A stretch of 64,000 bases of DNA from Microbacterium sp. LWO12-1.2 (GCF_040675875.1 NZ_JBEGII010000001.1:1426001-1490000), one strand, 5' to 3'. Numbered from the stretch's first letter, positions 52,394 to 63,514 are shown. Program-made: numbers and translations. The notes: generated from the sequence alone by a model not told the origin.

Positions 52394-53335
52394 TCAGAAC
52401 GGGAGCAGCGGATCGACCGCGACAGCGACGAAGATCAGCGTGAGGTAGGTGATCGACGCGTGGAAGACGCGCATCGGACGCGGCTCTGTTCCGCGGACCG
52501 CCCGGTTGTAGAGACGGTGGGACTCGTAGATGAACCAGCCGCCGAAAACCAGCGCGGAGACCGTGTACACCAATCCCATGTTCGCGATCGGCACCAGCAG
52601 GAGCGAGCAGGCCACCGTGGCCCACGCGTACAGGATGACCTGAAGACCGACCTGAGAGGCGTTGCGGGTGACGCCGAGCATCGGCACGTCGACGTCTTCG
52701 TAGTCGTCGCGGTACTTCATCGACAGCGGCCAGTAGTGCGGCGGCGTCCACAGGAAGATCAGCAGGAACAGGATGAACGCCGGCCAGTCGAGAGACTCGG
52801 TGACCGCGGCCCATCCGATGAGCACCGGGAAGCACCCGGCGATCCCGCCCCACACGATGTTCTGCTCGGTGCGGCGCTTGAGGATCATCGTGTAGATGAC
52901 GACGTAGAAGAAGATCGCGGCCGCGGAGAGCGTCGCGGCCAGCCAGTTGGTCGTGAACCACAGCCACACCGTCGACACGACGGCGAGCGTCCAGGAGAAG
53001 ATCAGCGCGCCGCGCGGAGTGATCTCACCCGTCACGAGCGGACGGTTCTCGGTGCGGTGCATGTGCGCGTCGATGTCGCGGTCGAGATACATGTTGAACG
53101 ACGCAGCAGATCCCGCGCTCAGCGATCCACCGATCACCGTGGCCAGGACCAGCCACATATCGGGCAGACCGCCCTGCGCGAGGAACATCACCGGCACGGT
53201 CGAGACCAGCAGGAGTTCCAGGACGCGGGGCTTCGTGAGGGCGACGTAGGCCTTCACCGTACGACCGAGGGACTGCGTCCCCACGGTCTGATCAGACATC
53301 GTCGAGATCTCGATCGCCTCCTCCACACGCGTCAT
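52394..53335 (-). CDS. ctaB: Protoheme IX farnesyltransferase (heme O synthase)
   Basis: A 313-aa UbiA-family membrane enzyme that adds the farnesyl group to heme B. The first Asp-rich motif [20 protein letters not shown] and the second [13 protein letters not shown] are present, with about nine hydrophobic segments. GAAGGG precedes the ATG at 53335, behind a TAGACT -10 (53353-53348); ATG at 53299 is an alternative. Substrate for CtaA. Confidence 0.95.
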   Translation of the reverse strand: MTRVEEAIEISTMSDQTVGTQSLGRTVKAYVALTKPRVLELLLVSTVPVMFLAQGGLPDMWLVLATVIGGSLSAGSAASFNMYLDRDIDAHMHRTENRPLVTGEITPRGALIFSWTLAVVSTVWLWFTTNWLAATLSAAAIFFYVVIYTMILKRRTEQNIVWGGIAGCFPVLIGWAAVTESLDWPAFILFLLIFLWTPPHYWPLSMKYRDDYEDVDVPMLGVTRNASQVGLQVILYAWATVACSLLLVPIANMGLVYTVSALVFGGWFIYESHRLYNRAVRGTEPRPMRVFHASITYLTLIFVAVAVDPLLPF

Positions 53336-53432
53336 GACAACCCTTCCAGTCTAGGGCACCCGACTCGCCGCTCGATCTCCGCGCCCATGCGCCCCCGACG
53401 TAAGACAGCGTCAGACGGAATGGGCACACCGC

Positions 53433-53438
53433 TATGCT
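53433..53438 (+). promoter_or_regulatory. Candidate -10 of the tkt operon
   Basis: TATGCT, which would give a leader of about 105 nt. The -35 is unclear. No riboswitch-like fold is evident in the leader. Confidence 0.4.
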
Positions 53439-53549
53439 GAAAACACTCGCGCCTGGCGCTGTGATCCCCTTCTTCCATGAGGCGGTTGCGCCTGGGCAGA
53501 TGCGGATGCGCCAGGGAATAACGGCGCCCTTGAAACTGTCGGAAAGGGC

Positions 53550-55667
53550 ATGGACGTGTCGGAATTGCAGTGGGAAGAAATCGATCGGCGCGCGGTGGAC
53601 ACCGCACGAATCCTGGCGGCGGACGCCGTGGAGAAGGTCGGTAACGGCCACCCCGGCACCGCCATGAGCCTCGCGCCGGCCGCGTACCTGCTGTACCAGC
53701 GGGTACTCCGTCACGACCCGACGGATACCGACTGGCTCGGCCGTGACCGCTTCATCCTCTCGGTGGGCCACTCCTCGCTCACCCAGTACGTCGAGCTCTA
53801 CCTCGGCGGTTTCGGTCTCGAGCTCGACGACCTGAAGGCGCTGCGTACATGGGGATCGCTCACCCCCGGGCACCCGGAGTACGGCCACACCAAGGGTGTG
53901 GAGATCACCACCGGCCCGCTGGGCCAGGGACTCGCCTCCGCGGTGGGCTTCGCCTACGCCGCCCGCTACGAGCGCGGCCTGTTCGACCCCGAGGCGGCGG
54001 CAGGCACCAGCCCGTTCGACCACTTCGTCTACGTGATCGCCGGCGATGGCGACCTGCAGGAGGGCGTCACCAGCGAGGCGTCGTCGCTCGCGGGTCACCA
54101 GCAGCTGGGCAACCTCATCGCCATCTACGACTCCAACCAGATCTCGATCGAGGACGACACCAACGTCGCCTTCACCGAGGATGTCGCGAAGCGCTACGAG
54201 TCCTACGGCTGGCAGGTGCAGACCGTCGACTGGAAGAAGACCGGAGAGTACGTCGAAGACGTCGCCGAGCTGTACGCCGCGATCGAGGCCGCCAAGGGCG
54301 AGACCTCCCGGCCGTCGCTCATCATCCTCAAGACCATCATCGGCTGGCCTTCACCCGGCAAGCAGAACTCCGGCAAGATCCACGGATCCGCCCTCGGTGC
54401 GGACGAGCTCGCTGCGACGAAGAAGGTGCTCGGCTTCGACCCCGAGCAGCACTTCGCCGTCGCCGACGACGTGATCGCACACACCCGCGGCCTCGCCGCA
54501 CGGGCTGCCGAGGCTCGCGCCGAGTGGCAGACCGCGTTCGACGCCTGGGCTGCAGCGAACCCCGAGCGCAAGGAACTGCTCGACCGCCTCGAGTCCGGTG
54601 AGCTGCCCAGCGACATCTCGTCGGCGCTCCCGGTGTTCGAGGCCGGGAAGGACGTCTCGACCCGCGCCGCATCGGGTCAGGTCATCAACGCTCTCGCCGC
54701 CCAGCTCCCCGAGTTGTGGGGCGGATCGGCCGACCTCGCCGAGTCGAACCTCACCACGATCAAGGGCGCCCCGTCCTTCATCCCGTCGGAGTGGTCCACG
54801 CACGAGTGGTCGGGCACCCCGTACGGCCGCGTGCTGCACTTCGGCATCCGCGAGCACGCCATGGGCGCCATCGTGAACGGCATCGTCCTGCACGGCAAGA
54901 CCCGTGCATTCGGCGGCACCTTCCTGATCTTCAGCGACTACATGCGTCCGGCCGTCCGTCTCGCCGCGCTCATGAACGTGCCCAGCGTGTTCGTCTGGAC
55001 GCACGACTCCGTCGCCCTCGGTGAGGACGGCCCGACGCACCAGCCGATCGAGCAGATCGCGACTCTGCGCGCCATCCCGAACCTCGCCGTCGTCCGCCCC
55101 GCTGACGCGAACGAGACCTCGGAGGCCTGGCTCGAGATCCTGCGCCGCCAGGAGGGTCCGGCCGGCATCGCCTTGACCCGTCAGAACATCCCGGTGTTCG
55201 AGCGCGGTGACGGCGCAGCCGAGGGCGAGACCTTCGCCGCCGCATCGAACGTCGCCAAGGGCGCGTACGTGCTCGCCGAGGCGGCAGGTGGCACGCCGGA
55301 CGTGATCATCATCGCCACCGGCTCCGAGGTGCAGCTGGCAGTCGCCGCCCGTGCCGCACTGGCCGAGGAGGGCATCGGCGTCCGCGTCGTCTCCGCTCCC
55401 TCGCTGGAGTGGTTCGATGAGCAGGACGAGGCCTACCGTGAAAGCGTGCTCCCGGCTTCCGTCACCGCCCGCGTGTCGGTCGAGGCCGGTTCCGTGCTCT
55501 CGTGGCGCGGCATCGTCGGCGACCGCGGTCGTTCGGTCGGCATCGACCACTTCGGCGCCTCCGCCGACTACAAGACCCTGTTCGAGAAGTTCGGCATCAC
55601 CACCGAGGCCGTCATCGCGGCCGCTCGCGAGACCATCGCAGCCAACAGCACCAAGGAGAACGCATGA
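53550..55667 (+). CDS. tkt: Transketolase
   Basis: A 705-aa thiamine-diphosphate enzyme of the non-oxidative pentose phosphate path. The ThDP motif [13 protein letters not shown], His-containing [20 protein letters not shown] and the C-terminal half with [18 protein letters not shown] are intact. GGAAAGGG lies just before the ATG at 53550; GTG at 53556 has a better spacing and may be the true start. The stop overlaps tal (ATGA). Confidence 0.96.
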   Translation: MDVSELQWEEIDRRAVDTARILAADAVEKVGNGHPGTAMSLAPAAYLLYQRVLRHDPTDTDWLGRDRFILSVGHSSLTQYVELYLGGFGLELDDLKALRTWGSLTPGHPEYGHTKGVEITTGPLGQGLASAVGFAYAARYERGLFDPEAAAGTSPFDHFVYVIAGDGDLQEGVTSEASSLAGHQQLGNLIAIYDSNQISIEDDTNVAFTEDVAKRYESYGWQVQTVDWKKTGEYVEDVAELYAAIEAAKGETSRPSLIILKTIIGWPSPGKQNSGKIHGSALGADELAATKKVLGFDPEQHFAVADDVIAHTRGLAARAAEARAEWQTAFDAWAAANPERKELLDRLESGELPSDISSALPVFEAGKDVSTRAASGQVINALAAQLPELWGGSADLAESNLTTIKGAPSFIPSEWSTHEWSGTPYGRVLHFGIREHAMGAIVNGIVLHGKTRAFGGTFLIFSDYMRPAVRLAALMNVPSVFVWTHDSVALGEDGPTHQPIEQIATLRAIPNLAVVRPADANETSEAWLEILRRQEGPAGIALTRQNIPVFERGDGAAEGETFAAASNVAKGAYVLAEAAGGTPDVIIIATGSEVQLAVAARAALAEEGIGVRVVSAPSLEWFDEQDEAYRESVLPASVTARVSVEAGSVLSWRGIVGDRGRSVGIDHFGASADYKTLFEKFGITTEAVIAAARETIAANSTKENA

Positions 55668-56776
55668 GCACCCCCACCGCACAGCTCGCCGCCGCCGGCG
55701 TCAGCATCTGGCTCGACGACCTCTCCCGCACGCGCATCTCGTCGGGCAACCTCGCCGACCTGATCGCCTCGCGCAACGTCGTGGGAGTCACCACGAACCC
55801 GACGATCTTCGCGAACGCGATCACCGACAAGAACGACACGTCGTACGACGCCCAGGTCACCGAGCTCGCCGCGACCGGCGCGACCGCGGAAGAGGCGGTC
55901 TTCGCCGCCACCACGCAGGACGTCGCCGCCGCACTCGACGTGTTCCGCCCCGTATGGGAAGCGTCGAACCACGTGGACGGCCGCGTCTCGATCGAGGTCT
56001 CCCCCGACCTCGCGCATGACACCGACGGCACGGTCGCCCAGGCCAAGCAGCTCTGGGCCAAGGTCGACCGCCCCAACCTGCTCGTGAAGATCCCCGCCAC
56101 CAAGGCGGGCCTTCCGGCCATCACCGAGGCCATCGCCACCGGGATCAGCGTCAACGTCACGCTGATCTTCAGCCTGGAGCGCTACGCCGAGGTCATCGAC
56201 GCCTACATCGCCGGACTCGAGCGCGCACACAGTGCGGACTTCGACCTGTCGAGCATCCACTCCGTCGCCTCGTTCTTCGTGTCGCGCGTCGACACCGAGA
56301 CCGACAAGCGACTGACCGCCATCGGCACCGACGAGGCCGCCGCGCTGAAGAGCAAGGCCGGACTCGCCAACGCACGCCTCGCCTACGAGCTGTTCGAGCA
56401 GAAGTTCGCCGAGAAGCGGGCACAGGACCTCATCAAGCTCGGCGCGAACCTGCAGCGTCCGCTGTGGGCCTCGACCGGCGTCAAGGACCCGAACCTGCCC
56501 GACACGCTCTACGTGACCGAGCTCGTCGCCGAGGGCGTCGTGAACACGATGCCCGAGAAGACGCTCGAGGCCACGTTCGACCACGGTGTCGTCAGCGGTG
56601 ACACGATCACCGGCGGCTACGCCGAGGCTCACCAGGTCTTCGCAGACCTGGCCGCTGTCGGTGTCGACTTCGCCGACGTCACCCAGGTGCTCGAGGACGA
56701 GGGCGTCGCGAAGTTCATCGACTCCTGGCACGACCTGCTCGCTCAGGTCTCCGAGGGCCTGGAGGCCCAGCGATGA
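55664..56776 (+). CDS. tal: Transaldolase
   Basis: A 370-aa enzyme moving three-carbon units between sugar phosphates. The Schiff-base Lys is in [25 protein letters not shown] and [13 protein letters not shown] are family motifs. The length fits the actinobacterial type. AAGGAG precedes the start; ATGA overlaps at both ends couple it with tkt and pgi. Confidence 0.96.
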   Translation: MSTPTAQLAAAGVSIWLDDLSRTRISSGNLADLIASRNVVGVTTNPTIFANAITDKNDTSYDAQVTELAATGATAEEAVFAATTQDVAAALDVFRPVWEASNHVDGRVSIEVSPDLAHDTDGTVAQAKQLWAKVDRPNLLVKIPATKAGLPAITEAIATGISVNVTLIFSLERYAEVIDAYIAGLERAHSADFDLSSIHSVASFFVSRVDTETDKRLTAIGTDEAAALKSKAGLANARLAYELFEQKFAEKRAQDLIKLGANLQRPLWASTGVKDPNLPDTLYVTELVAEGVVNTMPEKTLEATFDHGVVSGDTITGGYAEAHQVFADLAAVGVDFADVTQVLEDEGVAKFIDSWHDLLAQVSEGLEAQR

Positions 56777-58380
56777 CGTTCTCGATCCACGCATCCGGCG
56801 CACCGCGCGTCGCGATCGAGGAGACGGTCCCCGGGCTGGTGCGCGACCTCGTCGCGTCACGGATCACGGGCGGCGACAACACCCTCTGGGGTGCTGACGC
56901 CGAAGCCGAGGCAGCCGTCCGCCTGGGCTGGGTCGAGGCCGTGTCGATCTCCCGCCCGCTGGTCGCCGAGATCAGCGCCCTCCGAGATGAACTGAATGCC
57001 AAGGGCATCACCCGCGTCGTGTTGGCAGGGATGGGCGGATCGTCGCTCGCACCCGAGGTCATCGCGCAGACTGCCGGTGTCCCGCTCACGATCCTCGACT
57101 CGACCGCTCCCGGTCAGGTGCTCGCCGCACTCGACCAGGGTCTCGGCGATACCGTGCTCGTCGTCTCGTCGAAGTCGGGTTCCACGGTCGAGACCGACTC
57201 GCAGCGTCGCACGTTCGAGGCCGCGTTCCGCGACCTGGGCATCGACCCTGTCGAGCGCATCGTGGTCGTCACCGACCCGGGCTCCCCGCTCGACTCCTCG
57301 GCACGCGAGGCCGGCTACCGCGTCTTCAACGCGGACCCGAACGTGGGCGGACGCTATTCGGCGCTCACCGCCTTCGGTCTGGTCCCGTCCGGGCTCGCCG
57401 GCGTCGACATCGACGAGCTGCTGAACGAAGCAGAGGCTTCGCTGCTCGAGGTCGCCGTCGACTCTGCCGAGAACCCCGCTCTGCGCCTGGCCGCGGCGAT
57501 CGCCGCGACCACGCCGCGTCGCGACAAGCTCGGCCTGATCACGGACGGCACCCACATCAAGGGTCTGCCGGACTGGATCGAGCAGCTCATCGCAGAGTCC
57601 ACGGGCAAGGACGGCACCGGCATCCTGCCCGTCGTGCTGCTCCCGGTCTCGCCCGAGCTGGAGACGCACCCTGCCGACCTGCAGATCGTGCGATTGGTCG
57701 ACGACGCGAACGAGTTCCACCTGCGCGAGCGTCATGAAGGCGAGATCCTCGTCAGCGGTACCCTCGGCGCCCAGCTCGTCGTGTGGGAGTACGCCACTGC
57801 AATCGCCGGGCACCTGCTGGGCATCAACCCGTTCGACCAGCCCGACGTCGAGTCCGCGAAGATCGCCGCCCGCGGTCTGCTGGACGCCCGCCCCGAGCCG
57901 ACGGCTCCTGCATTCACGCAGGACGGCGTCGAGGTCCGCGTCTCCGACCCCGCACTGGCTGTCTCCGGCACTGTCGAAGGCGTGCTCGACGCGCTCTGGG
58001 CTCAGCTCGCGGATGACGGCTACGTGTCGATCCAGGCCTACGTGAACCGGCTCGACGTGCCGCAGCTCCAGGGCCTCCGCGAGCTCGTCGCCGCAGACTC
58101 CGGCCGACCGACCACCTTCGGGTGGGGACCGCGGTTCCTGCACTCGACGGGTCAGTACCACAAGGGCGGACCGGCCCAGGGCGTGTTCCTTCAGATCCTG
58201 GAGCGCACCGACGTCGATCTCGAGATCCCCGAGCGCCCGTTCACGTTCGGACAGCTCATCGAGGCACAGGCTGCCGGCGACGCCGCAGTGCTGGCCGAGC
58301 ACGGCCGTCCGGTCGTATCGCTGACGATCACCGATTCGTCCGCCGACGTGCTCACCCTCTTCGAAGCCGCTCAGAAGTAG
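56773..58380 (+). CDS. pgi: Glucose-6-phosphate isomerase
   Basis: A 535-aa enzyme linking glucose-6-phosphate and fructose-6-phosphate. [15 protein letters not shown] and [11 protein letters not shown] are sugar-phosphate-binding motifs; the C-terminus has [19 protein letters not shown]. This is the actinobacterial type found inside the pentose phosphate operon, where it connects glycolysis with Zwf. ATGA overlap with tal. Confidence 0.93.
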   Translation: MTFSIHASGAPRVAIEETVPGLVRDLVASRITGGDNTLWGADAEAEAAVRLGWVEAVSISRPLVAEISALRDELNAKGITRVVLAGMGGSSLAPEVIAQTAGVPLTILDSTAPGQVLAALDQGLGDTVLVVSSKSGSTVETDSQRRTFEAAFRDLGIDPVERIVVVTDPGSPLDSSAREAGYRVFNADPNVGGRYSALTAFGLVPSGLAGVDIDELLNEAEASLLEVAVDSAENPALRLAAAIAATTPRRDKLGLITDGTHIKGLPDWIEQLIAESTGKDGTGILPVVLLPVSPELETHPADLQIVRLVDDANEFHLRERHEGEILVSGTLGAQLVVWEYATAIAGHLLGINPFDQPDVESAKIAARGLLDARPEPTAPAFTQDGVEVRVSDPALAVSGTVEGVLDALWAQLADDGYVSIQAYVNRLDVPQLQGLRELVAADSGRPTTFGWGPRFLHSTGQYHKGGPAQGVFLQILERTDVDLEIPERPFTFGQLIEAQAAGDAAVLAEHGRPVVSLTITDSSADVLTLFEAAQK

Positions 58381-58402
58381 ACAGCAGGAGAATCCCCCAC
58401 CG

Positions 58403-59953
58403 ATGTCTGTTCCCATCTCGCGCGGGCAGAACCCGCTGCGCGACCCCGACGATCGCCGTCTCAACCGGATCGCGGGGCCCAGCGCTCTCGTGATCTTCGG
58501 CGTGACCGGCGATCTCTCGCGCAAGAAGCTCATGCCCGCGGTCTACGACCTCGCCAACCGCGGCCTGCTCCCCCCGGGGTTCGCGCTCGTCGGGTTCGCC
58601 CGACGTGACTGGGCGGACCAGGACTTCGCCCAGGTCGTGTACGACGCGGTCAAGCAGCACGCACGTACCCCGTTCCGCGAGGAGACGTGGGCGCAGCTGC
58701 TGCAGGGCATCCGCTTCGTGTCGGGCGAGTTCGACAACCCCGACTCGTTCCGCAAGCTGCGAGAGACGATCGATCAGCTCGACATCGAGCGGGGAACCAT
58801 GGGCAACCACGCGTTCTACCTCTCGATCCCGCCGAAGGACTTCCCGCTCGTCGCGAAGCAGCTCAAGGATTCGGGACTGGTCGGCGAGAACAGCGACGAC
58901 GACGAGCGCTGGCGGCGCGTGGTCATCGAGAAGCCGTTCGGACACGACCTGGAGTCGGCGCGAGCGTTGAATGCGGCTCTGGAGGTCGCGTTCCCGGCGG
59001 ACTCGATCTTCCGCATCGACCACTACCTCGGCAAGGAGACGGTGCAGAACATCCTGGCTCTGCGCTTCGCCAACGAGCTGTACGAGCCGATCTGGAACCG
59101 CAACTACGTCGACCACGTGCAGATCACCATGGCCGAGGACATCGGTGTGGGCGGACGCGCGGGCTACTACGACGGCATCGGCGCAGCGCGCGACGTGATC
59201 CAGAACCACCTGCTGCAGCTGCTCGCGCTCACCGCGATGGAGGAGCCGATCAGCCTCTCCGCCGAGCACCTGCGTGCCGAGAAGGAGAAGGTGCTCGCGG
59301 CCGTCCATGTGCCGGAGGACCTCTCGCTCGCCACCGCCCGCGGACAGTACGACGGCGGATGGCAGGGCGGAGAGAAGGTCACCGGTTTCCTGGCCGAGGA
59401 GGGCATGAACCCCGAGTCGACCACCGAGACCTACGCCGCGATCAAGCTCGAGATCGACACGCGTCGTTGGGCTGACGTGCCGTTCTACCTGCGCACCGGA
59501 AAGCGCCTCGGTCGCCGTGTGACCGAGATCGCCGTGGTCTTCAAGCGCGCCCCGCAGCACCTGTTCGGTCGCGGGAACGCGTCAGAGCTCGGTCAGAACG
59601 CCCTGGTGATCCGCGTGCAGCCCGATGAGGGCGTCACGATCCGCTTCGGCTCCAAGGTGCCGGGCAGCGGATCGAACGTGCGCGATGTCACGATGGACTT
59701 CGGCTACGGCCACGCGTTCACCGAGGCGAGCCCCGAGGCGTACGAGCGTCTCATCCTCGACGTCCTGCTGGGCGATCCGCCGCTGTTCCCGCGGCACGAG
59801 GAGGTCGAGCTCTCCTGGAAGATTCTCGACCCGGTGGAGGAGTACTGGGCAGCCGAGGGCGGCCCTGTGGAGCAGTATGCGCCCGGCTCGTGGGGACCGG
59901 CCTCGGCCGACGCCCTGTTGGCCCGCGACGGACGAGTATGGAGACGACCGTGA
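58403..59953 (+). CDS. zwf: Glucose-6-phosphate 1-dehydrogenase
   Basis: A 516-aa NADP enzyme and entry point of the oxidative pentose phosphate path. GVTGDLSRKKLMPA is the nucleotide motif, RIDHYLGKETVQNI holds the catalytic His and substrate Lys, and EKPFGHD is present. CAGGAGAA lies upstream. It overlaps opcA by 16 bp, and OpcA helps its assembly in actinobacteria. Confidence 0.96.
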   Translation: MSVPISRGQNPLRDPDDRRLNRIAGPSALVIFGVTGDLSRKKLMPAVYDLANRGLLPPGFALVGFARRDWADQDFAQVVYDAVKQHARTPFREETWAQLLQGIRFVSGEFDNPDSFRKLRETIDQLDIERGTMGNHAFYLSIPPKDFPLVAKQLKDSGLVGENSDDDERWRRVVIEKPFGHDLESARALNAALEVAFPADSIFRIDHYLGKETVQNILALRFANELYEPIWNRNYVDHVQITMAEDIGVGGRAGYYDGIGAARDVIQNHLLQLLALTAMEEPISLSAEHLRAEKEKVLAAVHVPEDLSLATARGQYDGGWQGGEKVTGFLAEEGMNPESTTETYAAIKLEIDTRRWADVPFYLRTGKRLGRRVTEIAVVFKRAPQHLFGRGNASELGQNALVIRVQPDEGVTIRFGSKVPGSGSNVRDVTMDFGYGHAFTEASPEAYERLILDVLLGDPPLFPRHEEVELSWKILDPVEEYWAAEGGPVEQYAPGSWGPASADALLARDGRVWRRP

Positions 59954-60885
59954 TCATCGACCTTCCCGACACGACGGTCAGCCAGGTCGCCAAGCAGCTG
60001 GTGAAGGTGCGCGAGGAGGGCGGCGCGGTCGCACTCGGACGCGTGCTGACCCTCGTCATCTCGGCGCGCAACGGTGTGGCCGAGGCTGCCATCGATGCCG
60101 CCAACGACGCCTCTCGCGAGCACCCGATGCGCGTGATCGTCATCACGACCGGTGACGGCGATTCCCGACTCGACGCGCAGATCCGCGTCGGTGGCGACGC
60201 CGGAGCCAGCGAGGTCGTGGTCCTCCGCGCGTTCGGCGATGCCGCGAGCAACGAGGAGAGCCTGATCACCGGCCTGCTCCTGCCCGATGCTCCTGTCGTC
60301 GCCTGGTGGCCGGAAGCGGCCCCCGTGAACCCTGCGCAGTCCCCGCTCGGCAAGATCGCGCAGCGACGCATCACGGATGCCGCGACCGCGAGCGATGTGC
60401 GCGACCGCCTCGCCCTCCTCGGCGAGACCCACGCCCCCGGAGACACGGATCTCGCCTGGACGCGCCTGACACACTGGCGCGAGCAGCTCGCCGCCGTGCT
60501 CGATCAGCCGCCCTACGAGGAGATCACCGGCGTCGAGGTTCGCGGTGCCGCCGCATCGCCCTCGACCGCGCTGCTGGCCGCGTGGCTGCAGATGGCCCTC
60601 GAGGTTCCCGTGAGCTGGTCGTACGAGGACCCGTCGCATTGGGAAGAAGGCATCAAGTCGGTGCGTCTGACCCGTGCATCCGGAGACATCCTGCTGGAGC
60701 GACCGACGCCCGGTGTGGCGGTTCTCACGCAGCCCGGTCAGCCGAACCATGACCTGCACCTGCCGCGCCGCACCCTGCGCGAGTGCCTCGCGGAGGAGCT
60801 GCGCCGACTGGACCCCGACGTCCTGTACGGTCGAGTCATCACCGAGGGCTGGGAGAAGCTGGGTCCGCCCGAGACAGGAGAATGA
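59938..60885 (+). CDS. opcA: OpcA, glucose-6-phosphate dehydrogenase assembly protein
   Basis: A 315-aa soluble protein with the OpcA pattern DAGASEVVVLRAFGD, LLLPDAPVVAWWPEAAP and SPLGKIAQRRITDA. It is needed for Zwf assembly and redox tuning in actinobacteria and cyanobacteria. The start lies inside the end of zwf; the stop overlaps pgl (ATGA). Confidence 0.94.
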   Translation: METTVIIDLPDTTVSQVAKQLVKVREEGGAVALGRVLTLVISARNGVAEAAIDAANDASREHPMRVIVITTGDGDSRLDAQIRVGGDAGASEVVVLRAFGDAASNEESLITGLLLPDAPVVAWWPEAAPVNPAQSPLGKIAQRRITDAATASDVRDRLALLGETHAPGDTDLAWTRLTHWREQLAAVLDQPPYEEITGVEVRGAAASPSTALLAAWLQMALEVPVSWSYEDPSHWEEGIKSVRLTRASGDILLERPTPGVAVLTQPGQPNHDLHLPRRTLRECLAEELRRLDPDVLYGRVITEGWEKLGPPETGE

Positions 60886-61670
60886 TGTCGTCGCAGACAC
60901 CGTCCGCAGAGAAGCGGGTCGTGGTCGAACCCACGCCCGCTGCCCTCGCCACGAGCGTGGCCGAACGATTCCTGACGCGGGTGCGTGCGCGCACCCGCAA
61001 CGGTCGGATCGCCCACATCGCCCTGACCGGCGGCTCTATGGGCGGCGCGGTGCTGCGCGCGACCGCGGAGCATCCGCGGTGCGCATCGATCGACTGGTCG
61101 CTCGTGCATTTCTGGTGGGGCGATGAGCGGTTCGTCCCCCGCGACGATCCCGACCGCAACTCGCTGCAGTCGCGCCAGGCGCTTCTCGATCACATCCCGG
61201 TCCCTCCGGAGAACGTGCACGAGGTCGCGGGCCCCGACTCCGGGCTCACCCTCGATGAGTCGGCCGCGGCCTACGCCGCAGAGCTGGCGCGCTTCGGCAC
61301 CCCTGAGCACGCGTGGCCGTCCTTCGCGGTGTGCTTCCTCGGCGTCGGACCGGATGGACACATCGCCTCGCTCTTCCCGGATCGCGATGAGGTCACGGTC
61401 ACGGATGCTGCCGCGCTTCCGGTGCGCGACTCCCCCAAGCCGCCACCCGAGCGGGTCACGCTGACGCGCCCGGTCCTCAATTCCTCGAAGCGCGTGTGGC
61501 TCGTGATGACCGGAGCCGACAAGGCGTCCGCGCTCGGTCTGGCACTCGCCGGTGCGAGCTACACGAGCGTGCCCGCCGCGGGAGCCAAGGGTCGCAAGCG
61601 CACCGTGTTCTTCGTCGACGAAGCGGCCGCTGCCGAGGTCTCCCCCGATCTGATCGATCCGGCTTACTGA
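60882..61670 (+). CDS. pgl: 6-phosphogluconolactonase
   Basis: A 262-aa enzyme hydrolysing 6-phosphogluconolactone. Family motifs IALTGGSMGGAVLR, HFWWGDERFVPRDDPDRNS and LGVGPDGHIASLFP are present. ACAGGAGA precedes the ATG at 60882 (the next codon is also ATG). It ends the operon; a gnd gene is not in the window. Confidence 0.95.
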   Translation: MMSSQTPSAEKRVVVEPTPAALATSVAERFLTRVRARTRNGRIAHIALTGGSMGGAVLRATAEHPRCASIDWSLVHFWWGDERFVPRDDPDRNSLQSRQALLDHIPVPPENVHEVAGPDSGLTLDESAAAYAAELARFGTPEHAWPSFAVCFLGVGPDGHIASLFPDRDEVTVTDAAALPVRDSPKPPPERVTLTRPVLNSSKRVWLVMTGADKASALGLALAGASYTSVPAAGAKGRKRTVFFVDEAAAAEVSPDLIDPAY

Positions 61671-61706
61671 GTCCTGATCGCCGCTTCGACGGGTGTCCGC
61701 GCCCGG

Positions 61707-62765
61707 CTACGGTGCGTTCGGCGAGCCCGGGAGCGGGTCGCCGGGATGAGCGGAATCACTCGGCGGCGTCGCTGCTGCGCCTCCGGAAGGCGCGCTGCCT
61801 CGGGTGATGCCCAACTCCTGGCTGTCGCTGAGCACCTGCGGGTGGTACCGGGCGAGACCGATGACACCCCAGACAGCGATCGCCCCGGCGACGCCGAAGA
61901 TCACGAGCACCCACGGCGGGGCGGCCGAGGCCTCGCCGAGGATCACCATTCCGATGAGCACCGCGATGAGCGGGTCCACGACGGTGAGTCCGGCGATCAC
62001 GAGGTCAGGCGGTCCCGAGCTGTAGGCGGTCTGCACGAAGTACGCGCCGACGGCCGAGGCGGCGACCAGCGCCAGGACGCAGATCGCCGTGATCCACTCG
62101 AAGTCGCCCGCCTCGATGCGCTTGATGACGACCTTGGCGAGCGTCGCGACGAAACCGTAGAGGATGCCGGCGCCGATGACGTAGAAGAGGGCGCGCATAC
62201 GATGCCGGAGTATCAACCAGCAGGCACCGAGGATGATGATCACCACGAGCAGGATCGCCAGGATGACGAACAGCTCTCGATCGGTGATGTCCTGCTCGGT
62301 GGCGAAGATCGCCGCGAAGAAGACGAAGAGGAAGATGCCTCCCACGCAGCAGACGATCGCCGTGATCGACTGTCTGGTCGGGGAATGACCGGAGATGCGC
62401 GCGTTGAGCAGCGTCGTGATCACGAGCGCGATCGCGCCGAGCGGCTGCACGACGATGAGCGGAGCCTTCACCAGTGCGGCGAGCTGACACACGATCGCGA
62501 GCCCGAGCATCAACGTTCCGAGGATCCACGACGGGCGTGTGAGCAGCCCCTTGAGCTGGGTGACACTGAGCCCGGAGGTGCCCGTCGACCCGCTGAGCCG
62601 CTCGACCTTCTCCACGCCGCGGTGCTGATACTGGGCACCCAGCGACATGAAGACCGCACCGGCCAGCGCCAGCGGGATACCGAGCAGCAGCCCGGGGTTC
62701 TGGAACGCGCCGACGAGCTGGTCGCCGACGTCTTCCACCGCGTTCATCCATACCCCTGCGCTCAC
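61707..62765 (-). CDS. DMT-superfamily (NIPA-like) transporter
   Basis: A 352-aa membrane protein with nine to ten hydrophobic segments. GIPLALAGAVFMSLGAQYQHRGV, APLIVVQPLGAIALVITTLLNA and LTVVDPLIAVLIGMVILGE are like the NIPA/EamA group, some of which move Mg2+. The C-terminal tail (about 40 residues) is Pro/Ser-rich and disordered. Start: GTG at 62765, 6 nt after TAGTGT, leaderless; an internal ATG at 62747 is an alternative. Substrate unproven. Confidence 0.85.
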   Translation of the reverse strand: MSAGVWMNAVEDVGDQLVGAFQNPGLLLGIPLALAGAVFMSLGAQYQHRGVEKVERLSGSTGTSGLSVTQLKGLLTRPSWILGTLMLGLAIVCQLAALVKAPLIVVQPLGAIALVITTLLNARISGHSPTRQSITAIVCCVGGIFLFVFFAAIFATEQDITDRELFVILAILLVVIIILGACWLILRHRMRALFYVIGAGILYGFVATLAKVVIKRIEAGDFEWITAICVLALVAASAVGAYFVQTAYSSGPPDLVIAGLTVVDPLIAVLIGMVILGEASAAPPWVLVIFGVAGAIAVWGVIGLARYHPQVLSDSQELGITRGSAPSGGAAATPPSDSAHPGDPLPGSPNAP

Positions 62766-62771
62766 ACTAAG

Positions 62772-62802
62772 ACACTACCCGGCCCACCCCGCGCACTAGG
62801 GT
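62772..62802. promoter_or_regulatory. Divergent leaderless -10 boxes of the DMT gene and def
   Basis: TAGTGT on the minus strand (62777-62772) and TAGGGT on the plus strand (62797-62802), each ending 6 nt from a GTG start. The intergenic space is 43 bp. Confidence 0.5.
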
Positions 62803-62808
62803 TGTGAC

Positions 62809-63375
62809 GTGGCTGTACTTCCGATTCGCATAATGGGCGACCCCGTTCTGCACTCCCCCGCCTCCCGTGTCGACGAGATAACGGACGACGTCCGCACGCT
62901 CGTCGCCGACATGTTCGAGACCATGGACAAGGCGCCGGGCGTCGGTCTCGCGGCCCCGCAGGTCGGCGTGGCACTCCGCATCTACACATACTCGTACGTC
63001 GATGACGACGATCAGCCGTGGCGCGGTGTGCTCATCAATCCCGAGCTCTGGATGACCCCGCTCGAGCCCGGCGACCCCGATCCCGATCTGGAGTCCGAAG
63101 GCTGCCTGTCCTTCCCCGGGGAGCGATTCCCCCTGCGCCGTTCAGAGCGGGTTCGCGTCACCGCCACCGATCTCGACGGACAACCGGTCTCGATCGAGGT
63201 CGACGGCTGGCGGGCGCGCATCATGCAGCACGAGTTCGACCACCTCGACGGCATCCTCTACGTCGATCGCCTCTCGGACGGCGATTGGAAGACCGTTCAG
63301 AAGATCTCTCGCAAGCGTGGATGGGGACGACCGGGTTCGAGTTGGATGCCCGGAGTCGACGACCTCGAAGGCTGA
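62809..63375 (+). CDS. def: Peptide deformylase
   Basis: A 188-aa Fe(II) or zinc enzyme that removes formyl groups from new proteins. Motifs GVGLAAPQVGV, EGCLSFPG and QHEFDHLDG with the metal ligands Cys and two His, and the catalytic Glu, are complete. Start: GTG at 62809, 6 nt after TAGGGT, without a Shine-Dalgarno. Confidence 0.96.
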   Translation: MAVLPIRIMGDPVLHSPASRVDEITDDVRTLVADMFETMDKAPGVGLAAPQVGVALRIYTYSYVDDDDQPWRGVLINPELWMTPLEPGDPDPDLESEGCLSFPGERFPLRRSERVRVTATDLDGQPVSIEVDGWRARIMQHEFDHLDGILYVDRLSDGDWKTVQKISRKRGWGRPGSSWMPGVDDLEG

Positions 63376-63430
63376 CACCGGCGGTGCGAAGACCGGGACC
63401 GCTCCCAGCCGACGCACAGCACTTTTCGAG

Positions 63431-63460
63431 TTGCATCACAGACTCCCTGACGGCTAGCGT
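63431..63460 (+). promoter_or_regulatory. Promoter of the lipoprotein gene
   Basis: TTGCAT (63431-63436) and TAGCGT (63455-63460) with an 18-bp spacer, giving a leader of about 48 nt with a GGAGGGG ribosome-binding site. Confidence 0.55.
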
Positions 63461-63514
63461 TTTCGACGCGGGTGTCTGTCATGCCCGCACATGGGACTCT
63501 GGAGGGGAACAATC

